Assembly: GCA_034336665.1 (NCBI GenBank)
Contig: CM067569.1
Location: 22,141,820-22,205,819 of the forward strand
Length of the DNA stretch: 64,000 nucleotides
DNA from: Luscinia megarhynchos
Lineage: Eukaryota; Chordata; Aves; Passeriformes; Turdidae
Direction of reading: 5' to 3'
Positions 37,007 to 47,166 of the stretch are shown one piece after another (within the stretch, counting starts at the first letter, position 1; every line of letters begins with the position of its first letter). The position numbers were made by a program, and so were the translations under genes. Below the pieces are notes generated by a model, which saw only the letters and a list, made by a program, of their open reading frames with translations, was not told the origin of the DNA and did not search any database.

Positions 37007-38019
37007 TCTAACTCCATAATGGGGTAGGGGTAGATATGAGAGCTGCAAAGCATGATTTTATTTCTAAAAATTTTAGTTGATATAGCTAAACTTCCCTGTA
37101 TTTCTTGTGTAGAAAATTTTTTTCTTTTTTTAGTAAAAGATTAGTAGGTGTCACTAGAATGTTTGAATATTGTTTGTGTTAAGGTACTGTGTGTGTACTG
37201 AGATTTGCTCTGCTTTTTGCTTTCTGGGGTTTGATTAAAAAGCTCTATATAATTCTATTTCCTGTCTAAACAGTGTAAGTTGAAGCCCCAACTGCAGATG
37301 TGAATTGGCATGGGAAAATTGCAAGATTCTCATCATGTAGAGAGTGATTTTCCCAAATTTAAACATGGAATCAATAATATAATGGTACTTAATGGCCTGT
37401 GTTTCTGGCCTTCTGCATCAATCAGTGATTGTATTGCAAATAGTGTATCATTTCTGTAAATCAATGCATGTCTCAGTTATTGACATAGTGATGACATCTA
37501 CATGTAACATTAGAAAAATCTGTCTCAGCACAAACCAATTCAATTGCTTTTAAATCAAACAAAGTTTGGGATGGATTAAATGATACAAACAATTGCCTGG
37601 GAAGAATTCCTAAAAGTTGTCCTTGATATTGATCTTCTTAATGTAGTGTGCTACCTTTTTTACATATTTTGATGTGTTAAACCATTCCCATTTTTACCAT
37701 GATGGAAGATTTATTTTTTACAAGGGAGGTAAATTTCGTAGCATTTAAGATGCTTTAACTGTTATACTGAATTCTCTGATTCATACATCTGTTGCATAAT
37801 GGTCTTGAAAACCACTGAAAAATTCCCACTTTCACCACAAAAAAGTCTTTGTTTTTATTATTTTTCTTCCTTTTTTGCCTTTAATAGACCCATAAATAAG
37901 GCTGACTAGTCTGGATTTCACTGCTATGTAAAAGCTATTTTAAAACATCCAACCATCTGCTTAATGGCTGGTAATACATTTCTAATGGTCACTCTTGATA
38001 AGATAGTTTCAATTTGCTA
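37007..38019. other. Non-coding AT-rich sequence
   Basis: No gene, tandem array or CR1 tail is seen. Bases 37390-37520 have a repeat-free, ATCAAT/ATTGCA-rich texture that might be conserved, but too little is visible for a separate call. Confidence 0.55.
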
Positions 38020-38605
38020 CACTTGTAGTAATCAAACAGGCAAGCACATTCTGCAGTGATGTGGCTGAGATCGTTCACCACTTTCCTATCAGTGAAAGGG
38101 TTGTCACAGTCTTGCATAGCAAAAGAAGAGCAGCATTGAAAGTTTTAACAGCATATTTTTGGGATGACAAATACGGGTCAGAGCTGTGAGTTTATCAGAT
38201 GTTACACGAATGGGTAATTTTCAGTGTTTATATGTCCAGGTGTTGTGGCTACTGTGGTTGTAACAGGTCAGTTTAATTAATGATTGTTCTTTTTTTCCCT
38301 GGATTATATATACTGAATTGCTGTCATCTAGGGCCTTGAATTCTTTTGTGTGATCCTGGCAGCTGGTGACGGCTCTGCAAATTATGAGTTTCTTGGCTTA
38401 AAACAGATTAAATTGCAGACAAAACAAGCTATCAGCTGAGTAAATACTGCACCTCTGTTTGGCTTCAGTGAGAAGAAGGAGATTAGCGTGAGTACTTAGT
38501 GCTCATAATTACTAGTAAGAGGCAAATAGTAGGCTCAGGCTGACTGGAGATTGTTCCATTATATCCAATTAACACCCACTTGATTATTGTTAATTACTTG
38601 TGTTG
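38020..38605. promoter_or_regulatory. Candidate conserved non-coding element
   Basis: A long repeat-free block with retained CpGs (about 38071, 38174, 38207, 38370 and 38487), GATAAGATAG- and CTAATTA/TTAATTA-like cores, and no long frame on either strand. Its even composition contrasts with the T-run-rich flanks. The texture fits a cluster of regulatory elements. Not tested by alignment. Confidence 0.3.
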
Positions 38606-41303
38606 GATGACAGAGGAGTATAGATGTCATACTTCAAACATACAAATACCATCTGGGTCATCAGTATGCTGACACTGATAATATTGTGCTCAGTCTCAGA
38701 TGCTATGAGATATTTTCTCTGCACAGCTTTTAGACTTCACTGCTTTTATCACTTCTTAAAATTTTCCTTATATATACTGCCTAAATAAAGATATTTTTTT
38801 TTCTCCTAAAAGCAAACAAAAAAGCTGCATTTTTCCTATTGAATTATATACCTACTAATCTACTAATATTGAATTATTAAGGATAAAATTAAATCTCTCA
38901 ACACCCACGAGATTTCTGTTGATGATAATTTTTTTGAAAGAGGCATTTTATAAGGTAACCAGCTAAGGTTGAGGCTCAGAACATGTTATGGGTAGGATGT
39001 GATGTGTTTGTTATGCCAGTCAGAGTTATGAATTCCAAATTTAATGTGTTGGGATACCCAACTCTCTTAGACTTCTTGAAAACCTGAAAAGTTCAAGTAT
39101 AGTGATCTACATAAATATTATTGTCACTTTCCTTGGTTACTGGTAAAGCATTGTGATTAATGACTGAAACTAATATCATAAAAAGGTGAGTTCCCCTAGT
39201 GCAATGAGTTAATGAAGACCTTTCTCTTTTTACATTGTAATATATATTTAAACAGTAAAGGAACAGGCATTAGAAAGCCCATTGAGATAAGGAATTCCTA
39301 AGTATATTTAAAGATTTAAACAGGGAATTGAATATCTTGGCTAGTCATTTGGAATCTATAATGTTAAAATAGTCTCCTTTTAAAGGGCATTCACAGCATT
39401 AAAAATCACCTTCCAAATACTGTAAATATATATATTTTATAATGAATAGATATCAGTGAAATGGAATATTGTCATAGGATAATAGGTTTTGGCTGATGAA
39501 TGCTGAAGCAGAGCCAAAATGCTCAGTTTTAAAGTATGAGGCATTGATCCTGTGACAGTCTTTTATTACAATTTACTTTTTATTTCTCTTTGCCACTTGG
39601 CCAGTGTGGATACCATCATCTTGTAGGAACGGGACACTTAGAATTGTAGCATGTAGGAAACTGTACCCATCTACAGTCTTCATGTTATGTTGTGGCTCTA
39701 CTTAGAGGATTGTGTAAGAGACACCTGTCAGACTTGCTTCTTACTTTCCAAAATAATTTCTGCCTCTCATGGTGAACATTAGCAGTGTTGGGTCTGTGAA
39801 GTGATGGAGAATGATTCAGCATGCTTCTAATAAGCAGCATTTATGCTCTCCAGCTTTGTGATGTAGCAAGCAAATAGGACAGCATATGTCTGTATTTTTA
39901 CTTAAAAGTGCTGTACTACCCTTTTGTGAATGTTACTTGATTTTGTTTGTTGTAGCATTTTTTGTATGTCAAGTGACAGTAATTCCTCTAAGTAGACAGT
40001 TGGATGCATCTCACTGGTAGGTTTTCCTTACTGAAACCTTTTGGACTCAAAATTTTTAAATGGCCTTTGTTTTTCTGTTGTGATGGTGATACAGCTCCCA
40101 GCAGAGTGTGTTCCTGACCCTTTCTTGTACTGGTTTAGAATTTGATTTACACACAACTTACCTGAGTTCTTATTTCATTTTGTATGGAACCAAGCTATCT
40201 TTATCTATGTTCCTGCAGTAAAGAGGTTGGATTTGCAAACAAGAAAGTTAATGTCAAAGCCTCCTGCAATTTACCTTTTTTAACAGAGGAAAAAACCCCC
40301 ATGATGAACTAGGTAGTTCCTCTTGTTATTTTCAAGTATTCTTTAAGGGACTGCTAAGGATGTTTTACTTGATTTAACTTAGACATAAGTAATTCTCAAT
40401 TCAGAGCAATGGTTTAGAACTTGACTGAATGTCCTTTCTGTGAAGTAATTATCCTGATTTTCTTGCTAAATGTTATTTTATGCATTACATTTAATAGCTT
40501 CGATTTCTTTGGTATGGTAGAATAATGATGACACCTCCTAACACTTAGGAACAAAGTATATCCTCTGGTTTTTTCTCAGTTTAGCATTCAGGCATTAGAG
40601 TAATATGTTTCTCTTTTTGCATATCTACCCAACTGATATATTAGAACAAACTGTGGGTAAGCTTTTTAGTTTGGAGTTGTTTTTTGCTTCTATAAACAGT
40701 GTTCATGTGTCTTTTTGGATGATGTTGTGTACGTTGCCTGTATGGGGACATAAGGTACTTTGTGAATAACTTTGGTTTCTTAATACCCAGCTATCTTCCT
40801 TAGTGTTTTTTCTTTTTTTTTCTGAGTCACAGACAAGGACAGTATGGAATGGACTGTGTTTTCTGATAAATAGATTGGCTTTGCATTATGTATTTCCTTC
40901 TGCAGTCTTCCATGACATAACTACAATTTCGATGCTTCTTTCCTCTCTCCCTCAGTTGTTTTTATGAGACAAAAAATTAAAGACAAAGCAATGTCTGTTG
41001 CAAAGTTTAAGTTCTGTGACAGTTGTGTCTTATAAATTCTAGAAATTAAAGTTTTGCATTAAAAAAATTGAAATCATCCTGTAGCAAATAGGAATTACAG
41101 CAAATGTAAGGCAATTCTTCCAATGATTAATACTACATTGAGATTTAGAGAGGTTCACTGTGCCAGGAAGATGAAAAAAACTTCTAAGCAAAATATGAAT
41201 TGGGATCCAAACTATATTTTATCTTTTCAGTGAACATGTTTTATGCATGGGAGAGTAATTATTTCTTAATACTGGCATACATGATTCCATCAACTGCAGG
41301 GGA
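38606..41303. other. Non-coding AT-rich sequence
   Basis: Nothing gene-like is supported over 2.7 kb, and even short open frames are few. A TATATATATT run lies near 39427-39438. Confidence 0.6.
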
Positions 41304-41317
41304 GGTGCCATGGCAAC
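41304..41317. promoter_or_regulatory. RFX X-box-like palindrome
   Basis: GGTGCCATGGCAAC matches the palindromic RFX X-box GTTGCCATGGCAAC at 13 of 14 positions. RFX factors bind such sites in promoters of ciliary and axonemal genes, usually within a few hundred bp of the start. This site lies 237 bp before the ATG of the candidate exon at 41555, on the expected side. CpGs just downstream (about 41340 and 41372) fit a small promoter patch. A single motif could still be chance. Confidence 0.4.
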
Positions 41318-41554
41318 AACTGTGGTGACAAAGAGCAGCCGTGCAGTTGTGCCACTGCCCACTTCACAGGACGTGATACCAACAGGCAGAATGTTTCAGT
41401 GGCTAGACTTCTGCCCTGCATGTTGGAATCCTTTTGTAATTTAAAAAATATTTATTGAACACTTTTCTTTCTCCAACCCCACACTGCTGAGAGAGATTTT
41501 ACTGCTGTGGACCCCAAAACTTAAATATCTTTTGCCTGACTGCTAGTTAAAGTC

Positions 41555-41728
41555 ATGGCAGACATTTCAAATCCAAGGGAAATAAGAGCCCTGCCCTTGA
41601 ATCAGGTGATTTCAGAGAGGATTAGGAAGTACAAATTCCTAATGGAGAATATTCCATTGAAACACACAAGCTCTAAATCCCAGTCTAAGAAATCTGGAAA
41701 AGGTTGGTTTAATGTTAGCTCCAGACAG
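41555..41728 (+). CDS. Candidate first coding exon of an unrecognised gene
   Basis: This frame starts at an ATG with G at -3 and G at +4 (strong Kozak) and runs 58 codons to CAG|GTAGGT, a good splice donor at 41729, with the exon ending exactly on a codon boundary. A second possible donor (TAG|GTGAGG) lies 4 bp downstream. The frame stays open to 41773, where a stop follows, so an unspliced product would be 72 residues. Composition is unlike the chance frames around it: hydrophilic and mixed, rich in Lys, Ser, Arg, Asn and Glu, with an Arg/Lys/Glu helix-like segment at residues 19-32 and a Ser/Lys-rich basic segment at 39-50. No signal peptide or membrane segment is seen. I do not recognise the protein. 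An X-box-like site upstream hints at a ciliary gene, but no downstream exon was identified. It could still be a chance frame. Confidence 0.3.
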
Positions 41729-41773
41729 GTAGGTGAGGTGTGGAATTTCTCTTGCCTCTTTCCTTTTGTTTAA

Positions 41774-44700
41774 ATGTTTTTGAATGTAAGAGTATTTAGT
41801 CATTTTCATTAGTGTAATCTTGGAAATTATAAAAAACCCCATTTTTCTTTAAAAATTAAGTATTCTTGTATTGACTTCACTACTTTCTATGCCTACTGAA
41901 TCACTGTTTGCTTAGAAAAATATTATGCATAAAATTACTTTATAAGTCCTTTTCACTTTTTAAGGCTTAATGCATGCTAATGATGCATTGATACCACAAA
42001 ATTATTTTTCCAGGCTATCTGAAAATGTGGTTTCTGATTAAAATAAAAAGGCCACATCATCTTGATTTTTTTCCCCCTTTCTCTTTCTCCAAAGCATTTT
42101 AGATTAGTATGTTGTAAAGTTTTGAAAATTTTGAATATTTCTGACATTTACAGTTTTGCCAAAGGGTCTGAATGTGAACGGTTGTTTTTATGGTCCCCAG
42201 TGAACCCAACTGAAATATTTGTAAGATGATAGCATGTGTTCCCTTGCATTTTTTAATGCAGCTGTGGTGATGCAGGATTTATATTACTAATAAAGATCCC
42301 ATAAATGTCCATTCAAAGCATCTGTGTGATTATATGCAGTGCCTAGCAAAGAGGGTCATTGATATGACATAGATGATGCTGTATATGCAATTACTGTTGC
42401 AGGACAGTTAGTTTGCTGCATGCACATAGGACATTCTGAACATTAAAGTATTTTTCAGGTCCTTAATCTGACCAAGTTAAATAGAAATGTCCTTCCCCCT
42501 GCTACCTCACTCATTTGTCAATACACAAAGAGCTTTCAAAAGCTTGTATTTATATTGCAATCTTTTGCTTGCCATGCTAAAGAGGCACATGGCCTGCAAT
42601 GATTGACCTGGACACATGCTCACAGTGGTTTGCACAGAAGCAGGAGCTCCACGAGCCTGGTTAGGAGAGAAAACTGCCTGCCCTTGTCATCTTCCCTGCT
42701 CTGGCAGCACAGGGCAGTGCCAGCCTGGGGAGCCCTCCCAGGAGCCAGGGCTTGTGAGCTCCGGCTCCAGCGCCGATGAGGCCAAACTCGGAGGGAGCAG
42801 AGACAGTTGGATTGTGAGGACTGTGGGCAGAGGGGAAGCTTCTGTCAGTCTGTGAATCCCTACTCACTCCAGTACAGGCAGGAGCTGAAAAAGCTCTCCT
42901 TACTGCTTGCACTGTGTTTAAAGATCAGGAAAGCAGTGTGTAGCTGAATACTGTTCTGTAAGCAGAACATCCTGGACGTGGCTCTAAAGCATCTGACATA
43001 GATGGATTCAGTACTAAACTTTAAATTTGTTTTTAAGCTAAGCAAAACCATCAATGCTTTATTCAAAAATTCTTATTTGTATATATCCATTACTGTGTGC
43101 ATGGCTCCAGTTTATTTTGAGCAATCCTTAAATTAGGGCTTAATCATTTGGGGGAAGACGACATGGGTTTAACATTGTCACATCTTTCATCGTTATTGCC
43201 GCTTTCTTAAGTAATATAATTTGTGACAAATGTGAACATTAATTATATTTGAACAAAGAAATATAACTTGAAGTGATTGTATTTTAAAAAACATCCAATC
43301 AGTGAGATTATATCTTACACCAAGCCTTAGCTCAAAGTTCAAAAGTCAGAAATCAAATACCATCAGTTATCAAATTATGTTAATGGTTCTAATGAAAGCT
43401 TCTGGTATTTTGCTCAACACTGTGTTGCTATTATGGTAACTAATAGGACAAGAAAAGCTGATGGCCATGAAAAAATTAGAACTGACTGCTAGAGGTTTTT
43501 TTGGTTGGTTTTTTTTTTTTTTTTTTTTTTTTAATATTAGACAATCTGTTTAGTCACCCAGAGTTACCATGTGGTATACTCAGCTTTTTCATCTGGCATA
43601 AGATGGACATAAACTGTATTTTAGAACCATTTTAGGCCACTTTAATTCTCCATCTTTAAAAAACACTTTCACGTTAGAAGTTTGAGTTGCAAACCAGCAA
43701 AGCAAAGAAAATGAAAGACTGAAATTTTGTCACAAATCTTTACAAGAAACTTTGCAGCATTTATTACATAAGTTAACTGAAATATCTGTGTATATTTTAC
43801 ACAGTTGAAAAAGGAATAATTGATGACAATTTCTGTTTTATCAATTAGATATAAATGCTTGGAACTTGATGTTGTTGAGGGACATTTATTTTGGTGTGTA
43901 TTGACTTGAAGGATTGAATGCTGCAACTGAGAAATTCAAATAATTCTCAACCACCTTGTGTATTTATATGGTTTAGCATTAGTTGAAGCTTTGCCAAGTT
44001 TCCTAATAAATCTGAAAGATTTAATTTTATTAAAATAGGTCTGTCTCTTTAATTTCCCTTTTGTTATTGATAGCTCTGGAGGATCAACCCCTAATTTTCT
44101 TGACTAAAATTATTTAGTAATATTTTGTGAAGAAAATTATAGCACTTTGTTAGAAATCTCTAAATGTCTTGAGAAACTTGCACATTTTATTTACATACTT
44201 AAATTACTGATGGGACTTGGAGCATTGATAGTGTATGATAGTAGTTATCAAGTGCTAGATTGGAGATGTACCTCTTAGTTTAGATTCTTTACCTTTTAAA
44301 AGCCCAAAATCTGAAGCTGTAATCCAGAATAATTCAAGTAGAGAATATTTGAAGGCTATAAATAACAATTATTATGATTGACAAACACCCAGTGTTGAGA
44401 AAAACATTGGATTTATCTGGGTCCCAGATTTGATGACACTTCCTTGTAAACATCCTAAGAGCATTTCTATGGCTGAAATGTACAAAAATATATAAATATA
44501 TATATAAAAGTTTGTGTTTTGTAGAGGGAATGCTGTGGAGCTGGGGCTGAGTGGGGAGAGTACATAGAGGGTAGGTGTAAGGTAAGTCAGCTCCTGAGGA
44601 TTAAACGATTTCCATGTAGCTGTCACATTGTTTTCAGATTATGCATATAGAGTCTTCATCATGCATAGTTACCAAATTTTGATTTTGGTTTTCTTTTATG

Positions 44701-45179
44701 TATAGAACTTTCTCAGTGTATTCTGCTATATCTGTGGGTAAAAATGATGGAATTGCAGTTATTGAGTACAGAGAGAAACCTTTTGCTCACTCACTTTGTA
44801 CTTAAGTACTGTGAAAGAGCAGTGTGCTAATTTGACACCTCCCTCCTTATGATTTTTTTTTTACTTAGAAGAGATGCAATAAATATTTTTAAAGAGGAGT
44901 GCGTTGGACAATGGGAGAGAAAATGACCGTGGGTTTATTTTGTTTTTGTCATGTGGGGAGTGAGTAAATCTTGGACTTCTAGACAGAAAAAGGTGCTTCT
45001 GAGTTTTGAAGCAGAGGACTAATCTGTTAATAATTTTGAAACTGGAAGCTAAAGCAAGCAGGATTCTTGAAAATGTGATCAGTATGAAAGGTCTGGGTAC
45101 AGAAACTTTTGAGTATGTTCAGTGCAGAGGTTTCAGATGTATGTTTTAAGCTCTCTCTGATGATGATGTGACTGTAAAT
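41774..45179. other. Non-coding sequence with GC-rich patch 42610-42860
   Basis: Bases 42610-42860 are GC-rich, hold several CpGs (about 42648, 42761, 42772 and 42789), and are open on both strands (42616-42855 + and 42661-42912 -) without recognisable domains. The CR1 tail pattern is not seen. A repeat-free, CpG-retaining stretch at 43140-43260 may be conserved. A (TA)n microsatellite lies at 44486-44507 and a T tract at 43509-43532. The rest is ordinary AT-rich DNA. Confidence 0.5.
43509..43532 (+). repeat. T homopolymer tract
   Basis: Uninterrupted T run of about 24 bases, preceded by TTTTTTTGGTTGG. On the minus strand no AATAAA is found within 30 bases upstream of the corresponding A run. 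Confidence 0.9.
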
Positions 45180-46300
45180 TCACTTGTTGTAGTCCAGAGT
45201 GATATTCTTGTAGTGTTTAATTAGTGCATAGTAAAAGCTGCAGGAAGTTAACAAGAGCCTTAAAGCTAACAAATAACGTTCACTATATTTAAAGTGCAGG
45301 AAACAAATTTTATCTGAAAGAGAAGGAGCACCTTCTAATTTCAAAGTGATAAAAATAATGCTGCAGATACTAGTGTTAGAGTATATTACTGTCAGTTGAC
45401 CCATGGCAACCTCAGGCTTTCTGAAATGCACTAGCAAAACAAACATCACACTTCTGATGCGAGTTCTTAAATTTGAACGCCAAGTGTGCAATATATCATG
45501 TTTTGCTATGGACACAGGGCTATCGAAGCTGTATTCTTAAGGGTTTAACTACACTGACCCTTTTGGGTCTTGTCTGTTAAAATCCATTGCAAAACTGCAG
45601 TCTAAAACTATAAGAGAATCTTGAACTACATTAAAGACTTTTTGTTTCTTGTGCATTTAATAGATGTAGGGAGTTGTGTGCACATCTGGGTACAAGCATA
45701 TACCAAATTTATTTCATCCACTATTTACTCAAACAGAAACTGATAAATAATACTTTCACATTTTTGTTGTGTTTTATTTCTGCCACACCAGGGGCTCAAA
45801 AAATGAATGTGTCAGTAAAGGATTTGACAGTGTGTTACGACAGTCATCAATCCAGCAAGCCCTGTAGCCATAAATAAGCTTCATACAGTGCCACACTAAA
45901 GAGGACAGTTTTTCTTCTGCAGGACATTGAAAATGTCACAGCAAGGGAATTGTTTGTCCCTGTCTCCACGACAACGCCACCAGCACTTATCATTAAGTTT
46001 CACACCAAGATTTTAATCAGTGGTCTTTGTGGCATAAGACTGAGTCAACATCAGCCCAAATTTTCGAAGCCGTTATTCTAATTATGACGAGAAGCTATAG
46101 ATTGATGAGCTTAGTTTCCTGCAAGGACTGGTGGCAGTTAATTCCTGTGACCTGTGTGCCTCCGGTAGTCTCTTTTTGAGATGGAGTCTTGAAAGTTCGA
46201 TTATTAGTGACAGGTTGTAAGTGAGAAGAAGCTTATCTCTCCAGAGAGTGTTGATAACTTGAGACAAGGTTTAACTAGGAAGCAGTGCGACAGTAGATGG
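45180..46300. promoter_or_regulatory. Candidate conserved non-coding region
   Basis: Two repeat-poor blocks (about 45200-45530 and 45890-46300) retain CpGs (near 45276, 45461, 45478, 45524, 45838, 45968, 45974, 46066, 46087, 46163, 46198 and 46289) in otherwise CpG-poor DNA. An imperfect X-box-like GTTGACCCATGGCAAC lies at 45395-45410. The 111-codon minus frame at 45180-45515 has no recognisable domain. A plausible splice acceptor (pyrimidine tract then CACCAG) ends at 45791, followed by a short open stretch with a stop at 45875-45877. That stretch matches nothing I know. Confidence 0.25.
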
Positions 46301-46301
46301 C

Positions 46302-46331
46302 AAAAAAAAAGAAAAAAAAGGGGAAAAAAAA
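46302..46331 (+). repeat. A-rich tract with G interruptions
   Basis: Runs of eight or nine A separated by G and GGGG, followed by AGCCCCC. Simple low-complexity sequence. Confidence 0.9.
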
Positions 46332-46401
46332 GCCCCCACCTTCTCTATCTCTAGCAAGCTCACTGTAATGAGAAAATACAGACAGCCACAATTTCACAAG
46401 T

Positions 46402-46437
46402 TGTAAATTCTGGTAGTCTTCAACTGTAAATTCTGGT
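46402..46437 (+). repeat. 13-bp direct repeat
   Basis: TGTAAATTCTGGT occurs exactly at 46402-46414 and 46425-46437, a 23-bp period. It is a small local duplication. Confidence 0.85.
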
Positions 46438-46696
46438 GGAGCCAGTTTCACTCAGCTATCTGAAAATGTGTGAAAATATTTGTCCTGCTGCTTCTCCTGC
46501 ATGAACACATAGTGCTTTTCAGCAAAAGCATTAAACATTCAGAGCCTCGGTACATGCAGTTCTATTAGGTTTGTAAGTCCCTGAAAAATGAGAAGAAATA
46601 TGACATTTCCTTATGCGAAAAAGAAAAATAGAAGCACTTGCTGCCTCATTTTCATGTGTATTGAGACTGGCCAAACCAGTATTATCATTGGTGTTA

Positions 46697-47166
46697 ATAT
46701 TATTTATGTGCAAACCGTGTGCTCAGAGCTGTACAAGTCAAACAAGACAATGTGTCCTTGCTCTGAGGGGCTTGTAATCTAAGTAGACAGACAATGCAAA
46801 ATGCACTAGGAAAACCTAGAGGAGAATTATGTCTGAGTTAATTCATTTATTTGTTCTCAGTGATGGGTAGGCAATGTTATTTTTGCTGACTAGAATGTGT
46901 GTTTGCAGAAAGAGTGGTGTCAGAAAGGTGAGGGCTCTGCATGTGGATTGAACAGGAAATATGGGAGCACAGATGTGCAAATATTCAGTAGAAGGATTTA
47001 TTGGTGGAGGAAAAAAAGATTGTTGGATGAGTTAAGCATCACTATAGTTCTTCTGAGAGAACAAATGGGGGGACAGAGAAGCAGAGTAGCTATTGAAGAT
47101 CATACAGTTAGGCAGTGGCAGAATCACAACAGTATCTCTAGTTAGGAAGCTCTAACCAGAGATGGA
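46697..47166 (+). repeat. Ancient amniote MIR/L2/CR1-L3-type repeat remnant
   Basis: Two blocks follow a repeat family common in turtles and crocodilians. The first (46697-46800) has 'gtgctcagagctgtacaa', then 'tccttgctctgaggggcttg' and 'taatctaagtagacagacaatg', matching the family's 'gcgctgtacaaacac...cctgcccc-aagagcttacaatctaa' part. The second (47063-47166) has 'acagagaagcagagtagcta', then 'gatcatacagttaggcagtggcagaat', matching the MIR-type 'ggtcacacagctagtaagtggcagagcc' core. Order and strand are consistent. The 260 bp between them is too diverged to align by eye. The frame 46897-47145 crossing it is not treated as a gene. Confidence 0.5.

Noticed and set aside
44449..44462. TGTAAACATCCTAA, resembling the miR-30 seed region
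   Set aside because: No complementary arm lies within 100 bp to make a precursor hairpin. Only the 5' 12 bases match.
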